A stretch of DNA of 64,000 nt from Desulfobulbaceae bacterium. Lineage in GTDB: Bacteria; Desulfobacterota; Desulfobulbia; Desulfobulbales; SURF-16. The notes under the pieces are model-generated. The model made no database searches. It was not told the DNA's origin and saw only the letters and a list, made by a program, of their open reading frames with translations. Made by a program: the position numbers and the translations under genes. The stretch covers positions 68,210-132,209 of the forward strand of contig JAHLLM010000005.1 in NCBI GenBank assembly GCA_020444175.1, in the 5' to 3' direction. This document shows, in pieces, positions 1-9,166 of the stretch (position 1 is its first letter; each line of letters starts with the position of its first letter).

Positions 1-1
1 T

Positions 2-274
2 ATGGCGGATGTTTCAGACGGGACTCATTCATGCACCGGGCTGGTTTGCAACATTTCCAGGATTGGCATTGGTTTGATGGAGCTTCCTGAAAAAATTATG
101 CATGAGGCGGACAGATTTTCAGTTATTATTAAAAAACAGGGCAGCCATTATCCCATGTATTTGAACCCTCAATGGGTGGATAATACTGGACCAAACCTCA
201 AAATTGGCGGTTTGATTGAGCATGTCCCGGCAGACTGGGAAGATTTTGTTACACGTGGTCTGACTGCCAGGTGA
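2..274 (+). CDS. PilZ domain protein, C-terminal part (cut by window edge)
   Basis: The frame is open to the left edge, so the ATG at base 2 is probably internal and the gene starts outside the window. The visible part has CNISRIGIGL, which fits the (D/N)xSxxG half of a PilZ cyclic-di-GMP binding domain. The RxxxR half that normally precedes it would lie upstream and is not visible. The rest is beta-rich, as expected for the PilZ barrel, and ends shortly after the barrel. The role is probably cyclic-di-GMP sensing in the cytoplasm; the output is unknown. A hairpin followed by a T-run lies 34 bases after the stop. I am fairly sure of the family and unsure of the true start. Confidence 0.6.
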   Translation: MADVSDGTHSCTGLVCNISRIGIGLMELPEKIMHEADRFSVIIKKQGSHYPMYLNPQWVDNTGPNLKIGGLIEHVPADWEDFVTRGLTAR

Positions 275-307
275 TTTTTAAAAGAATATTAAGGTTTTTT
301 TTATGTT

Positions 308-343
308 GGAGTTTGCTTTTCAGAAGGCAGGCTCCTTTTTTTT
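308..343 (+). terminator. Rho-independent terminator after the PilZ gene
   Basis: GGAGTTTGC pairs with GCAGGCTCC (nine pairs including two G-U) around a ten-base loop, and eight T follow at once. It lies directly after the PilZ stop and before the next gene, so it most likely ends the upstream transcript. Confidence 0.7.
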
Positions 344-457
344 GTGAGTGAGCGGCGGAGGATTCAATGTTTTGAAAAAAGTTATGACTTCAAGTACCGT
401 TAAATAAAGAGAAACATTTTTTTTTAATTATGCCCCCTTTCACCCAGGGAGAAAAAT

Positions 458-1882
458 GTGGTTGTTATCCTCAAGATAGTTGCATTCCTCATATGGGTTA
501 ACTTCCTGCCTCCTCTTGCCAGTGTGATTTTGGGAAATCGCTTTACCGCGGCAGTTGACGGTGGACTGCTGTTTTTTGACAAACGCCCTCTGCTCGGCAG
601 CAACAAAACAATTCGCGGAATTATTGTCAGCATAGTCGGGGCAACGGCATCCTCACCTCTCTTTGGTCTGCCTTGGGCTTATTCAGCCATAGCCGCCATA
701 TTGGCAATGACCGGCGATCTGATATCAAGTTTTTTCAAACGTCGTTTCAATATTTCCAAAGGCAGCACGGTGCCCGTGCTGGATCAATCTTTTGAGTCAT
801 TTTTACCAGCGCTCTATCTGGGGCATGTTCTTAAGCTGTCCCAAGTACACATACTTCTTGTAGTTTGCTGCTTCGTGCCTGTTTCTTATTACGGTTCGCG
901 TTTCTGGAATTATGTTATTTATCGTCCCTCTGTTAAAAATTATCCCCGTTTGATTCGTTCAACGGTTCGATTTCGTGAATGGCGGGCCTGTCACACTCCA
1001 CTGGCCCGCTGGCAGACGTTGCTTAATCTGACCAGTTTTCTGTCTGATCAGGTTTTTCTGACCTGGTTTTTCAAACTGACCGGATTGTACGAGGAGGGTG
1101 TAAAAAATACGCTAGATATCAAAGTTGAACATGAAACCTTCTGGTTTCCCGATCTGCCGGACAATTTCGACGGATTTCGCGTTCTTCTGCTTACGGATCT
1201 TCATCTGGACGGGCTTCCGGAGCTTACTCTTGAAATCGCCAAAAGGATTCAAACCATTGATGTCGACCTCTGCCTCGTTGGCGGCGATATCCGTATGCAG
1301 ACCTATGGCCCTATAGCACCCAGCCTTCGGCATCTTCGTTGTCTTGTGCCGCACGTGAATGCCCGCCACGGTACACTTGGCGTACTTGGAAACCATGACT
1401 GCATAGAAATGGCACCGGATCTGGAGGAAGCAGGGCTGGTGATGCTTATTAATGATTCGTGGGAGATTGAAAGGAACGGGCAGAAAATCTGGGTGGTGGG
1501 TGTTGACGACCCCCACTACTACAAGATGAATGATGCCCGGATGGGCTACCGGAATGTCCCTGAAAAAGGCTTCTCGCTCTTCCTGGCCCATTCGCCTGAA
1601 GCATATAAGCAGGCTGCAGATTTTCGGGCAAAACTCTATCTTTGCGGACACACCCATGGTGGACAGATTTGTCTGCCCGGAGCAAAACCGCTTTTAACCA
1701 ACAGCAGGGCACCCCGCCATACTGCGGCAGGCCGATGGCAGTTCCGGGGAATGACTGGCTACACAAGCCGTGGGGCAGGAGCATCCAGCGTTCCTCTCCG
1801 TTTCAACTGTCCGGGTGAAATAAGCGTTCTGACCCTGCGGAAAGGAATCGACGAGAATTCAGTTTCCTCTCATGTCGGCTAA
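458..1882 (+). CDS. CarS-like membrane domain fused to a calcineurin-type metallophosphoesterase
   Basis: The single 474-residue frame holds two units. Residues 1 to about 160 are hydrophobic with several membrane segments and match the CDP-archaeol synthase/CarS-like (DUF46) pattern: LLGSNKTIRG, then GDLISSFFKRR and a following K-G-S and P-V-L-D-Q. Residues about 220-460 form a YkuE-type metallophosphoesterase with LLTDLHLD, GGDIR, GNHD, AHSPE and GHTHGGQ, so the metal-ligand motifs are present. CarS transfers CTP to a lipid alcohol in the membrane; YkuE/LpxH-like enzymes cleave phosphoesters or pyrophosphates of lipids. A role in making or turning over a CDP-lipid at the inner membrane is inference. 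The GTG start at 458 follows a GGGA element; the overlapping ATG at 456 is out of frame. The family calls are solid; the joint function is not known to me. Confidence 0.75.
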   Translation: MVVILKIVAFLIWVNFLPPLASVILGNRFTAAVDGGLLFFDKRPLLGSNKTIRGIIVSIVGATASSPLFGLPWAYSAIAAILAMTGDLISSFFKRRFNISKGSTVPVLDQSFESFLPALYLGHVLKLSQVHILLVVCCFVPVSYYGSRFWNYVIYRPSVKNYPRLIRSTVRFREWRACHTPLARWQTLLNLTSFLSDQVFLTWFFKLTGLYEEGVKNTLDIKVEHETFWFPDLPDNFDGFRVLLLTDLHLDGLPELTLEIAKRIQTIDVDLCLVGGDIRMQTYGPIAPSLRHLRCLVPHVNARHGTLGVLGNHDCIEMAPDLEEAGLVMLINDSWEIERNGQKIWVVGVDDPHYYKMNDARMGYRNVPEKGFSLFLAHSPEAYKQAADFRAKLYLCGHTHGGQICLPGAKPLLTNSRAPRHTAAGRWQFRGMTGYTSRGAGASSVPLRFNCPGEISVLTLRKGIDENSVSSHVG

Positions 1883-1940
1883 GGCGTTTGTCTTTCCGGT
1901 ATTTGTTGAGTCAGCTGAAGATAAGTGGTGATGATCACGA

Positions 1941-4046
1941 TCAGGTAAAAATATCCTGAAGCGTCTTGACAAGCCTGGTGAAGGTATAGGGTTTGCCGAG
2001 ACACCCTTTGAAACCGTATTGGCTGAAATTTGCCATGACCGGATCGTTTGAATAACCGCTTGAGGCAATTACCCGGGTGTCCGGGTCTATTCGCAGCAGT
2101 TCTTCAACTGCTTCTTTGCCGCCCATGCCTCCGGGGATAGTTAGGTCCATAATGACAGCGTCAAACGGCTGAGCTCTTTCAAGGGCGTGGCGATACTGAT
2201 TTATGGCCTCACAGCCGTCGTGGGCCAGAGCAACATCGCAGCCTATTTCCTGGAGCATGAATGAAGCCACATCCCTGATATCCTTTTCATCATCCATAAT
2301 CAGTATTTTTTTATTCATTTTCTCCAGCTTTTCCGGTGATGATGATTTTTTACATTTTTGCTTTTTGGTCGCTGCCGGCAGGTAGATGTGGAAAGTCGTG
2401 CCGGTTCCGGATTCGGATTCCACTGAGATATGTCCGTTGTGATTCTTGACAATGGAATAACAGGTCGCAAGCCCCAGTCCGCTTCCTTGTTGTTTTGTTG
2501 TAAAATAGGGATCAAAAATTTTTGAGATGTGTTCAACTGAGACACCGCATCCCTGATCACCTACTGAAATAAGGATATAGTGTCCTTCCTGTAAGGGCAG
2601 ATTGCAATCTGGCGAAGTGAGGAAATTGTTTGCGGTTATTGTGATCTGGCCGCCTTCAGGCATGGCCTGGGTGGCATTGAGCAAAAGATTCTGAAATACC
2701 TGGCTGATCTGACCTTCGTCGACTTCGGCACTCCAGAGGTCGTCCGGCAGGAGAAAACGGCAGGCGATGTTGGAACCGTGCAGAAGGAAATCGGTGGTCT
2801 CCTTGATAATGCAGGGAAGGTCAACGCTCTTCCGTACAGGCATTCCCCCTTTGGAAAAGGTGAGCAATTGCTGGGTGAGGTCTTGGGCACGGCAAGATGC
2901 TTTTTTTGCGTTTGTCAAATATCTATGGAGCTTTTTGTCTTGGTTGGCGAGTCTTCCGGCAAGGGAGATATTGCCGAGGATCCCGGTAAGTAGATTGTTG
3001 AAATCATGGGCAATGCCGCCGGCAAGGATTGCAATGGATTCAAGTTTCTGCGCCTTGAGCAGTTCCTGTTCCATCTTTTGTCGTTCCGTGAGATCGCGAC
3101 CAATTGCAATGATAAGGGGTTGGGCGTCAAGAGGATTTTGTACCAGAGCTGCGGAATATTCGAAAGGAATTTGCTGGCGGTCCTTGGATATAAGTGATAA
3201 CTCCACAGATGCTTTTCCATGTCGTTTTAATAAGTCAATAACCGCAGCGGCTTTATTCTTTTCTTCTGCAGAATAATAAAAATCAGGTGCCTTGTTTGAG
3301 GCGATTTCCTGATCCGTGTAACCACTTATTTTGTTGAATATCTTATTCCAGCGCCTGGCACGTCCGGTATCAGCTTCAAAAACAAAAAAGGTGTCGCTGA
3401 GGGCGTTTATCAAGGTTTCCATGAAGTTTTGCTCGGCCTTTAGGGTTGATTCCGCCTCCTGAAGCTGTTTGAAAAGCTGGGCATTGAGAATTGCCGATCC
3501 GACATGGGCGCCAATTGCCGCAATCAGGGAAATTTCCTGCTCGCGTAAAATCTCCGGCTTACGGGTCAGGATGTTCATGACGCCGATGATTTCATCACCC
3601 GCATAAAGGGGGACCCCGATAAAGGAATTGAACTTTTCATTTGCCACTATTTGGCGTGCTATGCGTGGATCATGGGATGAGTCTTCCTGTATGTATATCG
3701 GTTCCCCTGTCTGGGCGATAATACCCGTCAGCCCCTCGCCATGCCTGATATTTTTGTTGCGAAAATCGGCCACGAACTCCTCAGACAGGCCAAGAGAGGC
3801 ACCCCATTTGAAAAGTCTTGATTTCGGATCCTTGAGAAATATCATGCCAACAGAAGCGCCTGCCGCCTCTGTCGTTCCTTTAAGGATTCTTTGCAGCACG
3901 ACATCCAGATTGGGCGAGGAGGTGGCGAGCAGTCCGAGTTCCTTGACGGCTTTCAGTCTCTTTTGGGACAACAGCAGTTCTTCTTCTTTTTGATCTGTCG
4001 TTTGTTGCTGAGATTTTTCATGGGGAAGTTGATCATTCATAGGCAT
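1941..4046 (-). CDS. Hybrid sensor histidine kinase (GAF-PAS-HisKA-HATPase-REC)
   Basis: This 701-residue soluble protein has a GAF domain at about 40-190, a PAS domain at about 210-325, a HisKA domain with the phospho-acceptor site GGIAHDFNNLLTG at about 340, and an HATPase domain with the N box (LLNATQAMPEGG), DQGCG and a GSGLGLA G2 box. A C-terminal receiver (about 580-701) has the acidic pair DDE, the phospho-acceptor in VIMDLTIPG and a conserved K in the LGKPY segment. No membrane segment is visible, so it should sense a cytoplasmic signal. The HDFNN form of the H box is typical of NtrB/hybrid kinases of Deltaproteobacteria. It is transcribed away from a PilZ gene and no dedicated partner regulator lies next to it. 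Confidence 0.9.
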   Translation of the reverse strand: MPMNDQLPHEKSQQQTTDQKEEELLLSQKRLKAVKELGLLATSSPNLDVVLQRILKGTTEAAGASVGMIFLKDPKSRLFKWGASLGLSEEFVADFRNKNIRHGEGLTGIIAQTGEPIYIQEDSSHDPRIARQIVANEKFNSFIGVPLYAGDEIIGVMNILTRKPEILREQEISLIAAIGAHVGSAILNAQLFKQLQEAESTLKAEQNFMETLINALSDTFFVFEADTGRARRWNKIFNKISGYTDQEIASNKAPDFYYSAEEKNKAAAVIDLLKRHGKASVELSLISKDRQQIPFEYSAALVQNPLDAQPLIIAIGRDLTERQKMEQELLKAQKLESIAILAGGIAHDFNNLLTGILGNISLAGRLANQDKKLHRYLTNAKKASCRAQDLTQQLLTFSKGGMPVRKSVDLPCIIKETTDFLLHGSNIACRFLLPDDLWSAEVDEGQISQVFQNLLLNATQAMPEGGQITITANNFLTSPDCNLPLQEGHYILISVGDQGCGVSVEHISKIFDPYFTTKQQGSGLGLATCYSIVKNHNGHISVESESGTGTTFHIYLPAATKKQKCKKSSSPEKLEKMNKKILIMDDEKDIRDVASFMLQEIGCDVALAHDGCEAINQYRHALERAQPFDAVIMDLTIPGGMGGKEAVEELLRIDPDTRVIASSGYSNDPVMANFSQYGFKGCLGKPYTFTRLVKTLQDIFT

Positions 4047-4212
4047 ACATTTCCTGGCAACAAAAAAGGTTTTCCGGCAGATTTAATTTCTTTTTCAAGT
4101 CTCATGAACATGTTTTAAGGGTCTGCGATTTATTCTGTAGCTTAATTTATTTACTGATTCTCATGACAGACATGGGAAAGGTCGAAGTAAAAAATATACG
4201 GCTTAGACATTA

Positions 4213-4830
4213 TTAGTGACCTGCATTAAGGCAATCAGCAAAATCAAGAAAAACGCACACTGTTTTGAACAGGAGAAAAAAGCTCCAAAGCAATAAGGCT
4301 GTCAGTATCCCACGGCGAACCCACAGTTTAAAAGAGGCTCGACGGTTTTCAACTTGTTCCTTGATAATCTGCCGGTCCATTGCTTCCAGCTTCTTCGCCT
4401 CAGCTTCCCTGATCAGGCTTTCCATTTGAAAAGAATAACCGGAAGAGTTCTGGCTTGCCAGTTTTGCCATGGTCTCGTCAAGAGACAGATCCAGTATGCG
4501 ATAAACAAATTCTTCTATGACCTGATAACTTGTTGATTTCAGAGTCATGAATCTCAAACCTAAGCCTATTTGGCGGTCATTGCGCCTGACTTCACGTACT
4601 ACTTCCGCTCCAACGCTGATAGGGGGGAGATGTTTGAGATTAGGGAGGTTAAACGTTAATTTTAATGGAGATCCAGGTTCGATTGATTCCTGGGTCCGGA
4701 GCAACATGCCGGTGGAGCTGATGTTCTGGGAGGTGTCCTCGTACCATTGACTGCTGCCGGCAATGCTCCATTTTATTTTTGTTCCCATGGGAGCCCGATG
4801 TGCTCCGCGCAATTCATTGGCTTCAGTCAT
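4213..4830 (-). CDS. PilZ domain protein with C-terminal membrane segment
   Basis: The protein contains a PilZ domain: RGAHRAP supplies RxxxR and the QNISSTGMLL stretch supplies the xxSxxG part. A charged, probably coiled region follows (REAEAKKLEAMDRQIIKEQVE). One hydrophobic helix near the C-terminus (GILTALLLWSFFLLFKTVCVF) should anchor it in the inner membrane. The open frame extends up to a TTG at 4932, but that TTG and this ATG both lack a well-placed ribosome site, so the start is uncertain; I chose the ATG at 4830, which leaves the PilZ motifs intact. Role: cyclic-di-GMP receptor with unknown output. Confidence 0.7.
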   Translation of the reverse strand: MTEANELRGAHRAPMGTKIKWSIAGSSQWYEDTSQNISSTGMLLRTQESIEPGSPLKLTFNLPNLKHLPPISVGAEVVREVRRNDRQIGLGLRFMTLKSTSYQVIEEFVYRILDLSLDETMAKLASQNSSGYSFQMESLIREAEAKKLEAMDRQIIKEQVENRRASFKLWVRRGILTALLLWSFFLLFKTVCVFLDFADCLNAGH

Positions 4831-4932
4831 GTGTTTAGGGGTGTCCTCTTTGTCAATCACAGCTGATATGATTTTTTTTATAGATGAATAATGATTTCTG
4901 GAAAAATTGGAGAAATTATCATTAAATAGCAA

Positions 4933-5454
4933 GAGCTACTCTAAGGTAATACAAAACAGCTCGACTTCCAAAGCGGCACTTTGTCGCACCATGTGGTAAA
5001 TTGGGAAAAAAATTTTTTCTCTCCATTTAAACTGGGCGATGGTGAAGGTTTTTGGGCCAAAACACGAAGTGTTTTGGTGTGTTAACTTTTTGAAAACACA
5101 TGAAATGTTGTTGGCGTATTGTTTTCTGGAAAGATATCTGCCTCGAAAACCATGGATGGTTTTTTTTGAGTAATCGTGTGAAAAAAGTCACTTTATCTTT
5201 CTCATGGAGTATTGAACTCCTTTCAATCATCCACTTTCCTTATGGTGGACTGCTTGAAAATAGTTGCATGAGAGTGATTAAAGAAGTAGGTTGCGAGGTT
5301 GTTTTAGGCTACTCTTTTTGGCGGTTTCGTAAAAGTCGCTCAAGTCCCGCTGCCGCATGTGAAATTTGTTAAGGAAACGTCGGCGGGTGGACTGCTTCCG
5401 AGCTTTGGGACTCCGTCATAATTTCAATTTGTTGATTTTATTTAGGGGATAAAA
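4933..5454. other. Non-coding region upstream of metK with several hairpins
   Basis: About 520 bases hold no convincing gene; the small frames here have no recognisable product. I see a perfect 9-bp hairpin at 5057-5077. I also see a second stem (AAAACCAT/ATGGTTTT, 5146-5163) followed by more T, which looks like a weak intrinsic terminator well inside the leader. I compared it by eye with SAM-I, SAM-II and SAH riboswitch hallmarks and found no match. Transcription attenuation ahead of metK is possible but not shown. Confidence 0.4.
5057..5077. repeat. Perfect 9-bp hairpin CCAAAACAC-GAA-GTGTTTTGG
   Basis: The arms are exact reverse complements around a three-base loop. It has no adjacent T-run on the plus strand, so it is not a classical terminator there. 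It lies about 380 bases before metK and about 125 bases upstream of the minus-strand PilZ frame. Confidence 0.6.
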
Positions 5455-6618
5455 ATGTCGAATTATCTTTTTACATCTGAATCAGTTTCTGAAGGGCATC
5501 CCGATAAGGTTGCCGATCAGATTTCTGATGCCGTTCTTGATGCAATCCTGACACAGGATAAGAATTCTCGTGTTGCCTGTGAAACTATGGTGAATACCGG
5601 TATGGCCATTGTTTCAGGAGAAATAACAACAACCGCCTGGGTTGATATTCCCCAGATCGTAAGGGATACAATAAAGGAAATCGGCTATAATTCCTCAGAA
5701 ATGGGTTTTGACTTCCAGTCATGTGCGGTTCTGACAAGTATAGATAAGCAGTCTGCTGATATCGCCGTGGGGGTAAATGAAGGCAGCGGACTTGATCTTG
5801 ATCAGGGGGCGGGCGACCAGGGACTGATGTTTGGTTATGCCTGCAATGAAACCAAGGTGTTGATGCCCATGCCCATTACCTATGCGCACAGGTTAACAAA
5901 ACGCCAGGCCGAGGTACGGAAAACAGGTCGTCTTCCCTGGTTGCGTCCGGATGCCAAAAGCCAGGTTACCATTGAATACGAGGATAATTTCCCCAAGAGA
6001 ATTGAGGCTGTTGTTCTTTCCACCCAGCATGATGCCATCGTTGATTACGAGGATCTGAAAGAGGGGGTTATGGAGGAAATCATTAAACCGGTGCTGCCGG
6101 AAGTAATGATTGATTCCAAGACAAAGTTTTTCATTAACCCCACGGGGCGCTTTGTAATCGGTGGTCCTGTCGGCGACTGTGGTGTTACTGGTCGAAAAAT
6201 CATAGTTGATACCTATGGCGGCATGGGGTCCCATGGCGGCGGTGCTTTCTCGGGTAAAGATCCATCCAAGGTTGACCGCTCATCTTCCTATATGGGGCGC
6301 TATGTGGCAAAAAATCTTGTTGCGGCCGGGCTTGCCGATAAGCTGGAAATTCAGGTAGCCTATGCAATCGGTATCTCGAAACCCTTGTCTATAAATATAA
6401 ATACCTTTGGTACCGGCAAAATCAGTGAGCAAAGGATAAAGGAGCTGGTTGTCGAGCATTTTGATTTACGGCCCAAAGCGATCATCCAGCAGCTGGATCT
6501 TTTACGTCCAATTTATCACAAGACCGCATCGTATGGCCATTTTGGCAGGGAACGTGCCGAGTTTACCTGGGAAAAGGTCGATCGTGCTGAAGAGCTGCGT
6601 ATTGCAGCAGGAATATAA
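5455..6618 (+). CDS. metK: S-adenosylmethionine synthase
   Basis: MetK makes S-adenosylmethionine from methionine and ATP in the cytoplasm. The 387-residue length is that of the bacterial enzyme. Visible signatures are the N-terminal [32 protein letters not shown], the P-loop-like [16 protein letters not shown] stretch and [12 protein letters not shown]. The ATG at 5455 follows AGGGGATAAAA at a good distance. ahcY follows after 114 bases on the same strand, so synthesis of SAM and removal of its product S-adenosylhomocysteine are probably co-expressed. Nothing about the gene looks damaged. Confidence 0.97.
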   Translation: MSNYLFTSESVSEGHPDKVADQISDAVLDAILTQDKNSRVACETMVNTGMAIVSGEITTTAWVDIPQIVRDTIKEIGYNSSEMGFDFQSCAVLTSIDKQSADIAVGVNEGSGLDLDQGAGDQGLMFGYACNETKVLMPMPITYAHRLTKRQAEVRKTGRLPWLRPDAKSQVTIEYEDNFPKRIEAVVLSTQHDAIVDYEDLKEGVMEEIIKPVLPEVMIDSKTKFFINPTGRFVIGGPVGDCGVTGRKIIVDTYGGMGSHGGGAFSGKDPSKVDRSSSYMGRYVAKNLVAAGLADKLEIQVAYAIGISKPLSININTFGTGKISEQRIKELVVEHFDLRPKAIIQQLDLLRPIYHKTASYGHFGRERAEFTWEKVDRAEELRIAAGI

Positions 6619-6732
6619 TATTTTAAGAAGAACTAAACCTCCGCATGTTTTAGATCTCTTTATAGAGGCTACTGAAAAGAGTCCAGGGGTGCTGGACCAG
6701 GAGTGACGGTTTTTTTTAATAAGGAGTTTTAA

Positions 6733-8028
6733 ATGAGTGAATTTAGTGATTATAAAGTAGCGGATATCGGACTTGCCGAATGGGGCCGTAAAGAGGTGGC
6801 CATTGCTGAAACGGAAATGCCTGGACTGATGGCGGTCCGAGAGGAATATGCAGACCAGAAGCCCCTCAAAGGAGCTCGAATAGCAGGCTGCCTGCATATG
6901 ACGATCCAGACCGCTGTTCTTATGGAAACCCTGGTTGAGCTGGGAGCTGAAGTTCGCTGGTCTTCTTGCAATATTTTTTCCACTCAGGACCATGCCGCAT
7001 CGGCCATGGCAGCAGCCGAGATTCCTGTTTTTGCCTGGAAGGGCGAAACTGAAGAGGAATTCTGGTGGTGCATTGATCAGACTATCTTTGGCCCTGATGG
7101 CTGGCGGCCGAACATGATTCTTGACGACGGCGGAGATTTGACCCTGATCATGCATGAGAAATATGCCGATCTCATGAAAGACGTGAAGGGGATCAGTGAA
7201 GAGACCACCACCGGTGTGCACAGACTCAATGAAATGATGCGTGACGAGAAACTTCTGGCTCCTGCTTTTAATGTCAATGACTCTGTTACCAAATCAAAAT
7301 TTGATAATCTTTATGGCTGCCGCGAATCCCTGATTGACGGTATCAAACGGGCAACAGATGTTATGATTGCCGGTAAAACAGCGGTTGTCTGCGGCTATGG
7401 CGACGTTGGTAAAGGTTGTGCCCAGGCCTTGCGCGGCATGGGAGCCACTGTTCTGGTCACGGAAATTGATCCCATATGCGCTCTGCAGGCAACCATGGAA
7501 GGCTACCGGGTCATGACAATGGAAGAGGCGGCTCCGATGGGTGAGATTTTTGTAACCTGCACAGGTAATCTCAGCGTCATTACCCGGGCTCATATGGAAG
7601 TCATGAAGGATCAGTCAATTGTCTGCAACATTGGCCATTTTGACAGTGAGATTGACATTGCCTCGATTCGTGATCTGCCATGGGAAAATATCAAGCCCCA
7701 GGTTGACCACGTTATTTTTCCTGACGGCAAACGCCTCATCGTGCTGGCGGAAGGGCGTCTTGTCAATCTTGGCTGCGCCACCGGGCACCCCAGTTTTGTC
7801 ATGAGCAATTCGTTCACCAATCAGGTTATGGCCCAGATTGAACTCTGGCAGAATCCTGGAAAGTTCGAAAATAAAGTCTACTTCCTGCCGAAGCATCTCG
7901 ATGAGAAGGTTGCCCGTCTCCATCTTGGTAAGATCGGCGCTCATCTGACCACCCTGTCTGCAAAACAGGCTGACTATATAGGCGTATCCGTCGATGGACC
8001 CTATAAACCAGAGTACTACCGTTATTAA
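6733..8028 (+). CDS. ahcY: Adenosylhomocysteinase
   Basis: AhcY reversibly hydrolyses S-adenosylhomocysteine to adenosine and homocysteine with tightly bound NAD. The NAD-binding glycine motif is [18 protein letters not shown] at about 217-234. Substrate-site stretches include [20 protein letters not shown], and [12 protein letters not shown]. The C-terminus KPEYYRY is the diagnostic tail that reaches into the next subunit's NAD site. At 431 residues it is the compact bacterial form. AAGGAG precedes the ATG. The gene follows metK in the same direction; a long inverted repeat begins about 25 bases after its stop. Confidence 0.97.
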   Translation: MSEFSDYKVADIGLAEWGRKEVAIAETEMPGLMAVREEYADQKPLKGARIAGCLHMTIQTAVLMETLVELGAEVRWSSCNIFSTQDHAASAMAAAEIPVFAWKGETEEEFWWCIDQTIFGPDGWRPNMILDDGGDLTLIMHEKYADLMKDVKGISEETTTGVHRLNEMMRDEKLLAPAFNVNDSVTKSKFDNLYGCRESLIDGIKRATDVMIAGKTAVVCGYGDVGKGCAQALRGMGATVLVTEIDPICALQATMEGYRVMTMEEAAPMGEIFVTCTGNLSVITRAHMEVMKDQSIVCNIGHFDSEIDIASIRDLPWENIKPQVDHVIFPDGKRLIVLAEGRLVNLGCATGHPSFVMSNSFTNQVMAQIELWQNPGKFENKVYFLPKHLDEKVARLHLGKIGAHLTTLSAKQADYIGVSVDGPYKPEYYRY

Positions 8029-8052
8029 TTAGTGATTTAAAAATTGCTCTTC

Positions 8053-8126
8053 AACCACGAAGGACACGAAGAGCACGAAGATTTCGTTTTAAATTTTACT
8101 TCGTGCTCTTCGTGTCCTTCGTGGTT
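8053..8126. repeat. 28-bp perfect inverted repeat, CCACGAAGG family
   Basis: The left arm (8053-8080) begins AACCACGAAGGACACGAAG and is the exact reverse complement of the right arm (8099-8126); the loop is 18 bases. It sits between ahcY and the phosphotransferase gene. A similar element with the diverged sequence AACCACAAAGGCACAAAG lies at 60667-60737, and a degenerate single arm lies at 24389-24416. It may act as a transcription terminator, but the arrangement looks like a small dispersed repeat family. Confidence 0.85.
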
Positions 8127-8161
8127 TACAGTTTTTGACCACAAACCTATCTAAAGATACC

Positions 8162-9166
8162 ATGACCTCTAATCTCCCTGATTTTATCTCCTATTTTCTT
8201 GATCCCAGCCATTTCGATCATCCGGTGCAAAAGGTTGACCTCGTTCAGACCCATATTTCTTACGTGCTCCTTGCCGGTGATTTTGTCTATAAGTTTAAAA
8301 AACCTGTTGATTTCGGGTTTCTGGATTTTACGACACTGGAAAAACGATCCCATTACTGCAAGCAGGAACTTGCCTTGAACAGCCGCCTCTGCCCTGATAT
8401 TTATCTTGAGGTGGTATCCGTTTGTAGAGACAATTCCGGATTTCGTTTGAATGGCCAGGGGGAGCCCCTGGAGTACGGGGTGAAAATGAAGATGATGCCC
8501 CTGGAGCGGATGATGGGAAAAGTCATCGAAAACGGTGAGCTGAACCGCGATCATATAAGGCAGATAGTTGCAACCCTGGTGCCTTTTTATGACAAGGCTG
8601 CCGGCGGAGATGCGTTGGCCGGTTTTGGTACGGCGGAGGCCGTCAGTGTCAATGTGATTGAAAATTTTGATCAGACCAGAGGATTCATCGGTAAAGGTGC
8701 TCTGTCCCAGAAACAGTTTGATGATATCAGTGCATTTTCAAAGGCATTTCTGCAAAATGAGGGGCTTTTTCTGGAGCGCAGTAAAACCAGAGTAAAAGAT
8801 TGTCACGGAGATCTTTATTCCGCCAATATCTGTCTTGCTGATAAGATCTATATTTTTGACTGCATCGAATTCAACGAGAGGTTCCGCTTTTGCGATGTGG
8901 CAAGTGATATCTCCTTTCTGGCAATGGATCTCGATTTTCACGGCCTGACCAATCTTTCCGAGTTTTTTATTAGTAGTTTTGTTGAGGCAAGCGGGGATAG
9001 CGGTTTACTGGAGGTTCTGCCCTTTTATAAGTGTTACAGAGCCTATGTCCGCGGCAAGATAGGTCTTTTTACGGCCCACGCCCCGGAGGTGGATGAGGCA
9101 ACCAGAGAGCAGTCCCTGGCAATGGCTGAAAAATATTTTCTTCTTGCCGAAAGATATGCCTCCTAG
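8162..9166 (+). CDS. Aminoglycoside-phosphotransferase-like kinase domain protein
   Basis: The protein has the APH/choline-kinase fold signature: a catalytic CHGDLYSANICL loop (HGDLxxxN) near residue 215 and a metal-binding IFDCIEFNERFRFCDVASDI segment (the F-D-x-I-E-F and D-V-A-x-D pattern). In many bacteria this domain is the first half of a roughly 500-residue fusion with a P-loop kinase; here the second half is a separate frame overlapping by 11 bases. The open frame extends to a TTG at 8135 next to the inverted repeat, but I prefer the ATG at 8162. Substrate unknown; despite the family name there is no reason to call it antibiotic resistance. Confidence 0.75.
   Translation: MTSNLPDFISYFLDPSHFDHPVQKVDLVQTHISYVLLAGDFVYKFKKPVDFGFLDFTTLEKRSHYCKQELALNSRLCPDIYLEVVSVCRDNSGFRLNGQGEPLEYGVKMKMMPLERMMGKVIENGELNRDHIRQIVATLVPFYDKAAGGDALAGFGTAEAVSVNVIENFDQTRGFIGKGALSQKQFDDISAFSKAFLQNEGLFLERSKTRVKDCHGDLYSANICLADKIYIFDCIEFNERFRFCDVASDISFLAMDLDFHGLTNLSEFFISSFVEASGDSGLLEVLPFYKCYRAYVRGKIGLFTAHAPEVDEATREQSLAMAEKYFLLAERYAS

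Noticed and set aside
6619-6732. SAH riboswitch before ahcY
   Set aside because: The spacer is short and shows no consensus SAH aptamer; only small stems such as GTCCA/TGGAC.
6502-7221. 239-residue minus-strand frame opposite metK/ahcY
   Set aside because: Crosses two certain genes in antisense and shows no domain motifs.
8162-9166. Aminoglycoside resistance gene
   Set aside because: The fold matches the APH superfamily, but neighbours and sequence fit housekeeping kinase relatives; no sign of a resistance cassette.
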